Assembly (NCBI GenBank): GCA_963728895.1
Contig: CAVSLM010000003.1
Coordinates: 124,001 to 188,000 of the forward strand
Source of the DNA: CAVSLM01 sp963728895
Lineage (GTDB): Bacteria > Pseudomonadota > Gammaproteobacteria > JBBQDK01
Direction: 5' to 3'
Length of the DNA: 64,000 bases
Position 1 is the first letter of the stretch. Each line of letters starts with the position of its first letter. Below, in pieces: positions 53,469 through 62,278 of the stretch. The position numbers and the translations under genes are program-made. Under the pieces are notes generated by a model. That model saw only the letters and a list, made by a program, of their open reading frames with translations. It had not been told where the DNA came from and ran no database searches.

Positions 53469-55238
53469 CTACAGCGGCCAGAACAGCGGTACCAGGCTCA
53501 CGGTCAATGTGCAGGTGAGCAGCGCCAGCGGGATTCCCATGCGCAGATAGTCGCCGAACCGATAGCCGCCGGGGCCGTATACCATCAGGTTGGTCTGATA
53601 GCCGATGGGAGTCGCGAAGCTTGCCGAGGCGGCCATCATGATGGTGATGGCGAAGGGCATGAAGTTGACGTCGAGGTCGTGGGCGGTGGCGAGCGCGATG
53701 GGGAAGATCAGCACGGCCGCCGTGTTGTTGGTCACCACCTCGGTGCAGATCGCCGTGGCCACGTAGACCAGCAGTAGCGCGACCCGCGGGTTGCCGTTGG
53801 CGAGCGCAATCAGGTTGTGGGCAAGCACGGCCGCGGCGCCCGTCTTCTGCAGCGCCGCGCCGATGCCGAAGGATGCCGCGATCACCACCAGCACCTGCCA
53901 GTCGACATCGCGGCGCGCGATATGGCTGCTGGTGCAACGGGTCAGGATCATCAGGCCTGCGGCAAGCAGCGCCGCCTCCAGCATCGGCAGCCAACCGAAA
54001 CTGGCCAGGGCCACCATCAGCACCAGGATTCCCACGGCCACGGCAGCGCGTTCGTGGCGCAGCGGTCGGGAGTCGTTCAACCGGCTCACCAGATAGAAGT
54101 CCCGCGAGTTGTGCTGCTGTTCGGCGAAATTTTCCCCGGCCTCGAGCAGCAGCGTGTCTCCGGGGCGCAGCACGATGTCGCCGATCTTGCGGTTGAGGCG
54201 CTCGCCGTTGCGCGACACGGCGATTACCACGGCATTGTAGAGGTTGCGAAAGCGGCCTTCGCGGATGCTGCGTCCGACCAGCGGGCAGGTGTTGGAGACC
54301 ACGGCCTCCACGAGGCAGCGCTGTCGCCGCGGAGCGTCCAGCTTGAACACCTGATCGGTGGCGGGCTTCAGCCCGCGCACCCGCTGCAGGTCGACCACCG
54401 ACTCCAGAACGCCGGCGAACACCAGGCGGTCGTTGGCGGCGAGCCGTTCCTGCGGTCCCACGGCCGGGAGGATCCGGCCCTCGCGGTCGATCTCCACCAG
54501 AAAGGTGCCGGGAAGCTGGCGCAGTCCGGCATCCTCGATGCTCTTGCCCACCAGTGGACTGTCCGGCTCGACCAGCATCTCCAGGGTGTACTCGCGGGCG
54601 TCGGCAAACTGGGTGGCAGCGGGGCGGCGCTCCGGCAGCAGCCAGCGGCTGACCGCCAGCACATAGGCGATGACCAGCAACGAGGTGGGCACACCCACCC
54701 AGGCGATGTCGAACAGGTGCAGCGGCGGCAGGTCGGTCTGGGTCTGAAGCAGTCCGTTGACGACCAGGTTGGTGCTGGTGCCGATCAGCGTGCAGGTCCC
54801 GCCGGCAATCGCGGCGTAGCTCAGCGGGATCATGAGCGCGGAAAGCGAGAGGTGATTGCGCCGGGCCCAATCGTGCAGGGCCGGGATGAACATGGCCACC
54901 ACCGGCGTGTTGTTCACGAAGGCGCTGAGTGCGCTGACAGGCGCCATGAGTCTGAGCTGGGCGCCGATGAGGGAACGCGGCCGACCCAGCACACGTTGCA
55001 CCACCCATTGCATGCCACCGGTCTCGCGCAGTCCCGAGACCACAATGTACAGCACCCCGACCGTGACCATCCCTTCGTTGGCGAGCCCCACCAGTGCTTC
55101 GGTCGGCGTGATGATGTCGCCGAGCAGCAACAGTGCGAGCCCCGCGCTCAGCACCACGTCCGGTGCCACCCTGCTGCGCGCCAGGAATCCCAGACACATG
55201 CCCACCACCGCCAGGGTGAACCATGCCTCCCCACTCAT
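53469..55238 (-). CDS. SLC13/DASS-family permease with two TrkA-C domains
   Basis: 589 residues. Membrane helices flank two central soluble RCK/TrkA-C domains (about 210-290 and 300-385: EYTLEMLVEPDSPLVGKSIE and LVEAVVSNTCPLVGRSIREG). Family motifs NNTPVVAMFIP and GTSTNLVVNGLL at the first half, TNNTAAVLIFPIALA and ATPIGYQTNLMVYGPGGY in the second, mark the CitT/divalent anion symporter type. The anion is unknown (sulfate, dicarboxylate and others occur). GGGAGG six bases before ATG 55238 fixes the start. Confidence 0.88.
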   Translation of the reverse strand: MSGEAWFTLAVVGMCLGFLARSRVAPDVVLSAGLALLLLGDIITPTEALVGLANEGMVTVGVLYIVVSGLRETGGMQWVVQRVLGRPRSLIGAQLRLMAPVSALSAFVNNTPVVAMFIPALHDWARRNHLSLSALMIPLSYAAIAGGTCTLIGTSTNLVVNGLLQTQTDLPPLHLFDIAWVGVPTSLLVIAYVLAVSRWLLPERRPAATQFADAREYTLEMLVEPDSPLVGKSIEDAGLRQLPGTFLVEIDREGRILPAVGPQERLAANDRLVFAGVLESVVDLQRVRGLKPATDQVFKLDAPRRQRCLVEAVVSNTCPLVGRSIREGRFRNLYNAVVIAVSRNGERLNRKIGDIVLRPGDTLLLEAGENFAEQQHNSRDFYLVSRLNDSRPLRHERAAVAVGILVLMVALASFGWLPMLEAALLAAGLMILTRCTSSHIARRDVDWQVLVVIAASFGIGAALQKTGAAAVLAHNLIALANGNPRVALLLVYVATAICTEVVTNNTAAVLIFPIALATAHDLDVNFMPFAITIMMAASASFATPIGYQTNLMVYGPGGYRFGDYLRMGIPLALLTCTLTVSLVPLFWPL

Positions 55239-55760
55239 GGACTGCCTCCCTCGGTCGTTGTCTGCCCTAGCCGGACGAGCGGCTCGCGCGGCAGCGTCAC
55301 GCGCCACGCGGCGGCGCATTATACGGAATCCAACGGCACCCGAGCGCAAGAGGAGCCACTTGAAAACTTCGAGCGGCCGCCGGATACAAGGTGCGCGCGT
55401 TTTTTTCTGGTACTCTGGCCCTCTCGACAGCTTCCGAAAGTGAATAGCAGTGTCACAACCGCCCCCGCCCCCCCTTGAACCATGCTGCCGAGCCTCGTAC
55501 CTTAGGGGCCTGCCGGCTTAAAGTGTGGCCCGCGCGCGGCCGAACCATTGAGAGGGCTTGTGCAAGCGCCGCGAGTATGCTTGATGCATGACAGGGGCAA
55601 GGGCGATCCGCAGACGGGCGTGGTGCGTTTCACCTGCCGTATCGCAAGCGGGCCCGCCACACCCGCAAATCGGGATCATCCGGGAGCCCCGGCGCTCGCG
55701 TACAGTGCCGCACTTTCGTAGGGTCGCAGTCCTACCAAGAACCTCTAACTGCCGACTGCC
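55239..55760. other. Divergent intergenic region, no gene seen
   Basis: Between the SLC13 gene (minus) and parA-like gene (plus). Contains a T7 run near 55401 and a C-rich run near 55460-55475. No confident promoter or conserved element could be assigned. Confidence 0.4.
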
Positions 55761-56450
55761 ATGCAACGAATCATCATCATGAATGCCAAGGGTGGCTGCG
55801 GAAAGACCACGATCGCGACCAATCTGGCGAGCTGTTATGCCATACGCGGCTATGGCACGGCATTGTTCGACTACGATCCCCAGGCCTCCAGCATGCGCTG
55901 GCTCCAGGAGCGGCCAAACGCCGCGCGACCCATCCACGGCGTTGCCGCCTACGAGCCGCCCCCGGTCGGCTGTACGCGGACTTTTCAGCTGCGCGTACCG
56001 GCGGACACCGAGCGCGTCGTCATCGACACGCCGGCAGGTCTCATGGGTCAGGAACTGGTCGAACAGGTGCGCGGAGTGGACACCATCATTGTCCCGGTGT
56101 TGCCTTCGCCCATCGACATCTATTCCACTGCGGACTTCGTCCGGCGGGTGCTGAACATGCAGCGCAGCCGCATGCCTGCGACACGGGTTGCCATCGTCGC
56201 CAACCGCGTGAAGAGCAAGACGCGCGCCTATCAGTCGCTGGAGCGTTTTTTCGAGTCCCTGCAGTTGCCGGTGATCGCGCGCCTGCGCGACACCAACAAC
56301 TATGTGCAGGCCGTGGAGTACGGCCTGGGCGTGGAGGAGCTCGATCTTCCGGAAGCGCGGGCGGACCACCTGCCCTGGGAGCACATGCTGGCGTGGCTGG
56401 AAGGCGAAAGCTACGAGGCCGATGTGGCGGCGCCTACCGCGAACGCGTGA
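55761..56450 (+). CDS. ParA/MinD-family ATPase, orphan
   Basis: 229 residues. Deviant Walker A KGGCGKTT at residues 10-17 with the signature Lys, LFDYDPQASS (Walker A'), and VVIDTPAG (Walker B). No ParB gene or parS-like repeat is beside it, so plasmid-type partition is unlikely; such orphans position protein cargo (chemotaxis clusters, carboxysomes, cellulose synthases). Partner unknown. Its neighbour on the opposite strand is a VOC-like protein, with 54 bp between the convergent ends. Confidence 0.85.
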   Translation: MQRIIIMNAKGGCGKTTIATNLASCYAIRGYGTALFDYDPQASSMRWLQERPNAARPIHGVAAYEPPPVGCTRTFQLRVPADTERVVIDTPAGLMGQELVEQVRGVDTIIVPVLPSPIDIYSTADFVRRVLNMQRSRMPATRVAIVANRVKSKTRAYQSLERFFESLQLPVIARLRDTNNYVQAVEYGLGVEELDLPEARADHLPWEHMLAWLEGESYEADVAAPTANA

Positions 56451-56504
56451 AGTTTGCGCGGTGTGGCGCGCGTAGCATTTCGCGTCCTTGCGGCACCTAT
56501 CCGA

Positions 56505-57743
56505 TCAGCTCAGCTGATGCTGGGCCTGCAACTCCAGCAGCTCCTCTTCGACCCCTGCCGCGTGGGTGAGCTCTGCGACGTTGTCCTTGGCGAAAAAGCC
56601 CTGGAAGTCGCCGAAGCGCTGCACGTACTCGATGATGAGTGAGGAGTGCTCGGAGGCACTCGAGAAAATCTGTTTCAGCCCCTTGTCGCGCGATCCGATC
56701 ACGTCCAGCAGGAAGTCGCGTCCCTGGGCACGGATCTGGTCCACCACGTACTCGATGTTTTCCCGCCCGCCACGTTCTCCGTCGCGCACCGCCAGTGCAA
56801 TGTGGTGCAGGCGCGGACCGTAGTTGCGCACGAAGGTTTCGGTGGGGGAGGGCAGGCGCTCCAGATGGTTGACGAAGTACGGGGTGTTGTTGGCGGTGAA
56901 GACCTTGGCCGGACTGCGGATCTCGGCAGCGTAGTGCGTGCTCTTGGTGACGTTGGTCGAGGAGTTCTGGTCCTCGATGTCGTAGGAGCCCCAGTAGTAG
57001 TAGCTGGACATCGAAAGCCACTCGAGCAGCGCTACTTCCCGGTTCTGGGCGTAGACGCGCGTCGCCAGATGATCGATGGGCAGTAGCAGGTCTTCGAGCT
57101 GCAATCGCTGTTGCAGCTCCTTGGATGCCAGGTACACCTCCTGGATTTCGGGACGGATGCTGCTCAGGCCGAGGGCATACACGCGCAGATGTTCCTGCGG
57201 CCGCTCCATGTAGGCGACGATGTTGTGCGTGTAGGGCGAAGGCTTACCCACGGCAAGGTTGCCGGGCAGCTCGAGCTTGCGGATCTCGTCCTGCGAGAAG
57301 AAGCGGAACTCGCGCTCCTTCTGCAGCTCGGTGGTGCCGTGCAGGTCGGTGACGCGCAGGATCTCGCCCATGTAGCGGCTGTTGGGCTTGCGCGCGCCGA
57401 TCGGATACACCTCGTTCAGGCTGCGGAAGATGCCGCGGATACCGGGATCCTTCACCTCACGCACCAGGAAATCGGGCGAGCCCATGTCGATGCGCAGGAT
57501 ATGGGTCCAATGCGACTCGCTCTCCAGCGTTACCAGGTAATGGTAGGGCGTCATCAACGCCAGCTCTGCGATGTACTCGATGGAGTGTCCCGGATCCACG
57601 GTGATCATGATGGCGTCGATCTCGTGGATCATGTCGGTCAGGCCGACGCGGTCACGCTCCTCCAGCAGGCGGACCAGATAGTCTTCGAAGAAGGCGGAGT
57701 TCTGTTTGTCTCCTTGACGGGCGAAGCTCAACGATTGGATCAC
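56505..57743 (-). CDS. VOC (glyoxalase/4-HPPD-like) superfamily protein
   Basis: 412 residues starting at GTG 57743. The C-terminal half reads like the dioxygenase half of 4-hydroxyphenylpyruvate dioxygenases: HHIALAVRDG with a possible metal His, GRDFLLDVIGSRDKGLKQIF, and SLIIEYVQRFGDFQGFF with the possible metal Glu. The N-terminal 200 residues (MIHEIDAIMITVDPGHSIEY onward) are not recognised. Cytoplasmic, no signal. An Fe(II)-dependent enzyme is plausible; substrate unknown. Confidence 0.5.
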   Translation of the reverse strand: MIQSLSFARQGDKQNSAFFEDYLVRLLEERDRVGLTDMIHEIDAIMITVDPGHSIEYIAELALMTPYHYLVTLESESHWTHILRIDMGSPDFLVREVKDPGIRGIFRSLNEVYPIGARKPNSRYMGEILRVTDLHGTTELQKEREFRFFSQDEIRKLELPGNLAVGKPSPYTHNIVAYMERPQEHLRVYALGLSSIRPEIQEVYLASKELQQRLQLEDLLLPIDHLATRVYAQNREVALLEWLSMSSYYYWGSYDIEDQNSSTNVTKSTHYAAEIRSPAKVFTANNTPYFVNHLERLPSPTETFVRNYGPRLHHIALAVRDGERGGRENIEYVVDQIRAQGRDFLLDVIGSRDKGLKQIFSSASEHSSLIIEYVQRFGDFQGFFAKDNVAELTHAAGVEEELLELQAQHQLS

Positions 57744-58003
57744 TGCCGGAACCTTGCTTTCTTGTGGGGATTGCTTCTTGCTTCAGCAAGTCACGGACCA
57801 GACTCCATGCTTGCATGAGGGGGTCGGCGCCATCTGCAAGTCGTTGAAGCGCGTAGAATCGTTGCGCGGCGCAAGAGGAACGCGGCGGCCGCCTTGCACT
57901 GTAGTGACGCATGCCGGCCAGCCGCCGCACTGCCTCAAGGCAGGGCGGCGGCGCCCATGCCTTGCAAGCAATGTGGCGGCCCATGGTTGCGCCGGGGATT
58001 CCC

Positions 58004-58876
58004 ATGCTTTTCACCATTGAGCATCTGACCCGCTACTCGTATTCCGTTCCGGTGCTGCTGGGACCGCAGGTGCTGCGCGTGCGTCCGCGCTGTGACGGTG
58101 CCCAGCGCCTGGTGAAGTTTGCACTCGATGTCGATCCGCAACCTGTGCTGCAGGCCGAGTACCAGGACCTGGCGGGCAATACCGTGACCGAGCTGTGCTT
58201 CGTCGGTGCCGCGCGCACGCTCGAGGTCATGGTGCGCCTGGAAGTGGAAACGCTGCGCAGCAATGCCTTCGACTTCCTGCCCGTGCCGGGCACCCGCGCC
58301 CTGCCGGTGAACTATGGCGAGGACCTGCAGCCCTATCTGGTGCCGTATTGCCGTCGGGCAGGAATCGATGCATCGGTGCGCGCCTTCGCCGCGTCGCTGG
58401 CCGGCGCCGCCGGAAGCGAGACACAGGCTTTTCTCGATCTGCTGAACCAGCGCATGTTCCATGAGTTTTCCCGGGGCGTGCGCGAGCAGGGTGATCCGCT
58501 GCCGCCCGAGCGCACGCTGGCGCAGCGCGCCGGTGCCTGTCGTGACCTCACGGTGCTGTTCGTTGCCGCCTGCCGTGCCGTGGGACTCGCGGCGCGTTTC
58601 GTGAGCGGCTATCAGCGCGGCGATCCTTCGCGGACGCAGCGCTATCTGCATGCCTGGCCGGAGGTGTATCTGTGCGGCGGCGGTTGGCGCGGCTACGATC
58701 CGACCCACGGACTGGCGGTCACCGACGCCCATGTCGCGATCGCCGCCGGCGCACTCGCCCGTCATGCCGCACCCGTCACCGGCACGTTTTCAGGCCAGGG
58801 TGCACAAAGCGCGCTGGAGACCCGCATCCGCATCGCCACCCGGGAATCGGGGTCGGCGACAAACGAGTACCACTAG
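58004..58876 (+). CDS. Transglutaminase-like cysteine protease family protein
   Basis: 290 residues. N-terminal beta domain (MLFTIEHLTRYSYSVPVLLG) followed by the transglutaminase core with the catalytic triad Cys in RAGACRDLTVLF, His in YLHAWPEVYL and Asp in WRGYDPTHG. It belongs with the ATP-grasp and alpha-E genes downstream, a set conserved in many bacteria. ATG 58004 has GGGGAT upstream; the frame is open to 57911. Element copy E begins one base after its stop. Confidence 0.9.
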   Translation: MLFTIEHLTRYSYSVPVLLGPQVLRVRPRCDGAQRLVKFALDVDPQPVLQAEYQDLAGNTVTELCFVGAARTLEVMVRLEVETLRSNAFDFLPVPGTRALPVNYGEDLQPYLVPYCRRAGIDASVRAFAASLAGAAGSETQAFLDLLNQRMFHEFSRGVREQGDPLPPERTLAQRAGACRDLTVLFVAACRAVGLAARFVSGYQRGDPSRTQRYLHAWPEVYLCGGGWRGYDPTHGLAVTDAHVAIAAGALARHAAPVTGTFSGQGAQSALETRIRIATRESGSATNEYH

Positions 58877-58877
58877 A

Positions 58878-59040
58878 CCGGAAATCTCACCAGCATCCGG
58901 GGAGCTGGCGGAATTCGCAGCGAGAAACCGCGAGAACCGGAATCGACCGGCGGCATGAACATGGGTCATCGCGGTTGCGAAGAATGTCAGATCTTTCGAT
59001 CCATTCCCTTACCGGCCAGCCGGCTGGTGAAATTTTCTGG
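58878..59040 (-). repeat. Dispersed element, copy E (complete, about 163 bp)
   Basis: Inverted relative to copy B. On the plus strand it starts CCGGAAATCTCACC and ends GGTGAAATTTTCTGG. Aligned with copy B it keeps the hairpin (CCAGCCGGCTGG), AATGGATCG, AAGATCTG, CGATGAC, CCGGTTCT and GCGAATT blocks, with a few small deletions. Confidence 0.85.
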
Positions 59041-59046
59041 CCAGCC

Positions 59047-59257
59047 GTAGGGCGGATAAGCGCAGCGCATCCGCCACCCAGCCACCTCTGGTTCAAAATC
59101 CGACTCCGCGACGCCCATTGCCTCCCCGATTCCCATGACGCCTGATCCCCTTCGCGATCCACTCAGCACGAGAAACTCGACGGGAGCGAAACGGCTTCGT
59201 GCACTCCTGACGCCGGCCGATCATGAATGGCGGATGCGCTGCGCTTATCCGCCCTAC
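59047..59257. repeat. REP doublet (REPIN-like): perfect 30-bp inverted pair
   Basis: 59047-59076 (GTAG head, stem GGCGGAT/ATCCGCC, loop with GCGCAGCG) is the exact reverse complement of 59228-59257. The 151 bp between show no gene. Same architecture as the 20942-21081 element; directly abuts element copy E. Confidence 0.75.
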
Positions 59258-59629
59258 CTCCATCGAAGGCTCAAACGTCTCGTCAAGAGTGCATCACTAC
59301 ACTAGACACTAGCCCGTGCCCTGCGGCGCATCTCTGCACGCATCGATCGACTCGGCGCCGGTGGCCAGTCCGTCAAGGCCTCGATGAACCCGCACCTTGC
59401 GCGCCTGTCGCTCCGCCGCTCCAAGTGCCGCCTGGTGAAACCGCTGTCGCTCGTTCCACGCCGGCACCTGCGCGCCGCAACGTGCGCCTGGGCCGCGTGA
59501 TTGGCGCGCCCTGCATGGCGAGCCAAAACAGCGCAAGCGGTGTGCGTGCGCACGGCGCCAGTGCAGCGGTGTGCCGGGTGTCGGTGCTAAGCCCATAGAA
59601 GGTTTAGGAAAATTCCCACGCTCGGCGTG
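59258..59629. other. Non-coding stretch before the ATP-grasp gene
   Basis: No gene, repeat or motif I can support. It separates the REP doublet from the sigma-54-like promoter and interrupts the spacing expected between the transglutaminase and ATP-grasp genes. Confidence 0.4.
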
Positions 59630-59645
59630 TGGCATGCCGCTTGCT
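59630..59645 (+). promoter_or_regulatory. Sigma-54 (RpoN)-like promoter
   Basis: TGGCATGCCGCTTGCT fits the -24/-12 consensus TGGCACG-N4-TTGCW with one mismatch (T for C) and exactly ten bases between the invariant GG and GC. Transcription would start near 59655, before the small frame at 59691 and the ATP-grasp gene at 59772. Confidence 0.55.
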
Positions 59646-59690
59646 CAGCCGGAATTGTGCCCGCTTTGTGCGGGTTTCAGGGGAAACCGC

Positions 59691-59765
59691 ATGCACTTGA
59701 AGCTGCTGGCGCGGCTGCCGCGCGTGGTCTCTGCCGCCCTCGGCACGCCGCCTCGCGGGCGCTGA
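59691..59765 (+). CDS. Possible 24-codon leader ORF before the ATP-grasp gene
   Basis: ATG 59691 preceded by AGGGGAAA at ribosome-binding distance; reads MHLKLLARLPRVVSAALG plus six residues, stop TGA 59763-59765, then 6 bp to the ATP-grasp ATG, which has a weak ribosome-binding site of its own. Translational coupling is plausible. The peptide is basic and amphipathic. Too short to be sure it is translated. Confidence 0.35.
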   Translation: MHLKLLARLPRVVSAALGTPPRGR

Positions 59766-59771
59766 CGGCGT

Positions 59772-61223
59772 ATGTCCATTGTGTGGAAGGAGTATCCCGC
59801 GAGCGCAGCCTTTGATGAGCTCATTTCGCCCGCGGGTCGTCCGCGGCGCGCGGCGCACGAGGTGGCGCGCTATCTCGCTTCGCTCACCGACGAGGAACTG
59901 CAGGACCGCAAGCATGCCGCGGAGCTCGCCATCGTGGTGATGGGCATCACCTTCACGGTGTACAGCGAAGGCACGGCCATCGATCGCGCCTGGCCCTTCG
60001 ACATCATCCCGCGCATCATTCCCGCGTCCGAATGGGAGCGCATCGAGGCCGGGCTCAAGCAGCGCGCGACGGCGTTGAACCACTTCATCGCCGACATCTA
60101 CGGCGAGCAGCGCATCATCCGCGACGGTATTTTCCCGCAGCAGGTGCTTGCCGATTCGGTCAACTTCCGCAAGCAGTGCATGGGCGTGAAGCCCGCCTTC
60201 GGCGTTTGGGCACACATCTGCGGGACCGACCTGGTACGGGACCGCGACGGCACGGTCTACGTGCTGGAGGACAACCTGCGCGTGCCCTCCGGGGTTTCCT
60301 ATATGCTCGAGAACCGCCTGGTCATGAAACGCGTGTTTCCCGAGCTGTTCGAGAACCTCAACATCCAGCCGGTCGATGACTACGCCACGCAGCTTTTCGA
60401 CATGCTGGCGGCCCTGTCGCCGCGTCCGGCCGACTACCCGAACGTCGTGGTGCTGACGCCCGGCATCTACAACTCGGCCTATTTCGAGCATTCCTACCTC
60501 GCCCAGCAGATGGGGGCCGAGCTGGTCGAGGGCGGAGATCTGGTGGTCGGCACCGACGACTGCGTGTACATGCGCACGGTCGGCGGTCTGGAGCGCGTCG
60601 ACGTCATCTATCGGCGCGTGGATGACCTGTTCCTCGATCCGGAGATCTTCCGCGAAGAATCCATGCTCGGCGTGCGCGGCCTGATGCGCGCCTGGCGTGC
60701 GGGAAACGTGGCGCTGGCCAACGCGCCGGGTGCCGGGGTGGCGGACGACAAGGTGGTGTATGCCTTCGTGCCGCGCATGATCCGCTATTACCTGGACCAG
60801 GACCCGATCATCCCCAACGTGCCGACCTACCTGTGCATGGATCCCAAGGAGCGCGAGTATGTGCTCGCGAACATTGACCAGTTGGTGGTCAAGCCGGCCA
60901 ACGAGTCGGGAGGTTACGGCATGCTGGTGGGTCCGCATGCCACGCGCAAGGACCGCGAGCAGTTCTCCGCGTTGGTCGCCAAGCACCCTCGCAACTATGT
61001 GGCGCAGCCGACGCTCGCCCTGTCCACGGCACCCACGCTGTGCGACGGCAAGGTCGAGCCGCGGCACCTCGATCTGCGCCCGTTCATGTTGAGCGCCGAG
61101 GGTACCTACGTGACGCGCGGCGGGCTGACGCGCGTGGCGTTGAAGAAAGGCTCTCTGGTCGTGAACTCGTCCCAGGGAGGTGGCAGCAAGGACACCTGGA
61201 TTGTCGACATGGGAGGATCGTAG
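59772..61223 (+). CDS. Circularly permuted ATP-grasp type 2 protein
   Basis: 483 residues, the family once called DUF404/407. Conserved parts: ERIIRD-like segment (EQRIIRDGIFPQQVL), VYVLEDNLRVPSGVSYMLEN, VVVLTPGIYNSAYFEHSYLA, RTVGGLERVDVIYRRVDDLF, VKPANESGGYGM (ATP-binding Lys and Gly loop) and the tail GGLTRVALKKGSLVVNSSQG. Such enzymes are proposed to form amide bonds, with alpha-E and transglutaminase partners, on an unknown peptide substrate. The alpha-E gene follows 2 bp later. Confidence 0.93.
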   Translation: MSIVWKEYPASAAFDELISPAGRPRRAAHEVARYLASLTDEELQDRKHAAELAIVVMGITFTVYSEGTAIDRAWPFDIIPRIIPASEWERIEAGLKQRATALNHFIADIYGEQRIIRDGIFPQQVLADSVNFRKQCMGVKPAFGVWAHICGTDLVRDRDGTVYVLEDNLRVPSGVSYMLENRLVMKRVFPELFENLNIQPVDDYATQLFDMLAALSPRPADYPNVVVLTPGIYNSAYFEHSYLAQQMGAELVEGGDLVVGTDDCVYMRTVGGLERVDVIYRRVDDLFLDPEIFREESMLGVRGLMRAWRAGNVALANAPGAGVADDKVVYAFVPRMIRYYLDQDPIIPNVPTYLCMDPKEREYVLANIDQLVVKPANESGGYGMLVGPHATRKDREQFSALVAKHPRNYVAQPTLALSTAPTLCDGKVEPRHLDLRPFMLSAEGTYVTRGGLTRVALKKGSLVVNSSQGGGSKDTWIVDMGGS

Positions 61224-61225
61224 CC

Positions 61226-62191
61226 ATGCTTTTGTCCCGCGTAGCCGAAACCGTGTACTGGATGGCGCGCTACATTGAACGCGCCGAGAGCACGGCGCGC
61301 ATCACCCTGGCGCATGCCACACTGTTGCTGGATTTCCCGCGCACCCAGTCGTGTGGATGGGAACCGCTGCTCGCGATCACCGGCAGCCACGAGGAGTTCC
61401 ACCAGCGCTACAAGGAGCCTACGCAGCGCAACATGCTGCGTTTCCTGGTGAGCGATGCCAACAACTCCGGTTCGGTGATGTCCTCGCTCGCTCGCGCGCG
61501 CGAGGACATGCGTACCACCCGCGGCATCGTGCCGCGCGAGGCCTGGGAAAAACTCAACGATCTCCACCTCTATACCAAAGAGAACGCGTCCACCGGCCTC
61601 ACGCGGCGCGGGCCCTACGATTTCCTCGAATACATCGTCGAACACTGCCAGCAGATCACCGGCATCCTGGTTGGCACCATGAGCCACGATCCGGCCTACG
61701 GGTTCGCACGCATGGGGCGCAACCTGGAACGCTGCGACATGGCCTCCCGGGTGCTCGACGTGCGCTCGGCAAGCCTGCTGCCGAAGCGGGTGGAGGAGCT
61801 GAGGCCATTCGAAGACATCCAGTGGGTGAGCGTGCTGAAATCGCTCGCCGCCTATCAGATGTACCGGCGTCACGTGCACGTGCGGGTCAAGGGCTCCGCG
61901 GTACTCGGCTATCTGCTGCAGGATCGCGATTTTCCGCGTGCCGTTCACCACTGTCTGGTCGAGGTCGGCGATTGCCTGCGGGACCTGCCGCGCAACGACG
62001 CGCCGCTGCGGGTGCTGGGACGCGCGCAGCGCATGGTCAAGGAAGCCGACGTACACGCGCTTGCCTCGGAAGGTCTGCACGATTTCATCGAGGAGCTGCA
62101 GAGCGCACTGGCCAAGCTGCACGAGGACGTGCGCCTGACCTATTTCTCGGTGGAAGAACCGCTGGTCGAGCCGAACGCCGCCATCGCCTGA
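61226..62191 (+). CDS. Alpha-E domain protein (DUF403)
   Basis: 321 residues, all-helical. Starts MLLSRVAETVYWMARYIERA, with the repeated Glu-containing helices that name the family (YIERAESTARITLAHA) and GRNLERCDMASRVLD. ATG 61226 lies 2 bp after the ATP-grasp stop. Function is known only by association with the ATP-grasp and transglutaminase proteins. Confidence 0.93.
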   Translation: MLLSRVAETVYWMARYIERAESTARITLAHATLLLDFPRTQSCGWEPLLAITGSHEEFHQRYKEPTQRNMLRFLVSDANNSGSVMSSLARAREDMRTTRGIVPREAWEKLNDLHLYTKENASTGLTRRGPYDFLEYIVEHCQQITGILVGTMSHDPAYGFARMGRNLERCDMASRVLDVRSASLLPKRVEELRPFEDIQWVSVLKSLAAYQMYRRHVHVRVKGSAVLGYLLQDRDFPRAVHHCLVEVGDCLRDLPRNDAPLRVLGRAQRMVKEADVHALASEGLHDFIEELQSALAKLHEDVRLTYFSVEEPLVEPNAAIA

Positions 62192-62278
62192 GCGGGTTTT
62201 CACCGCGCGCTGCGCCGTGGCGCTACGCGCGGGCGGGTGCTAGGGTAATTGCAGGACCGCAGGCGACCGTGGTGCGCG

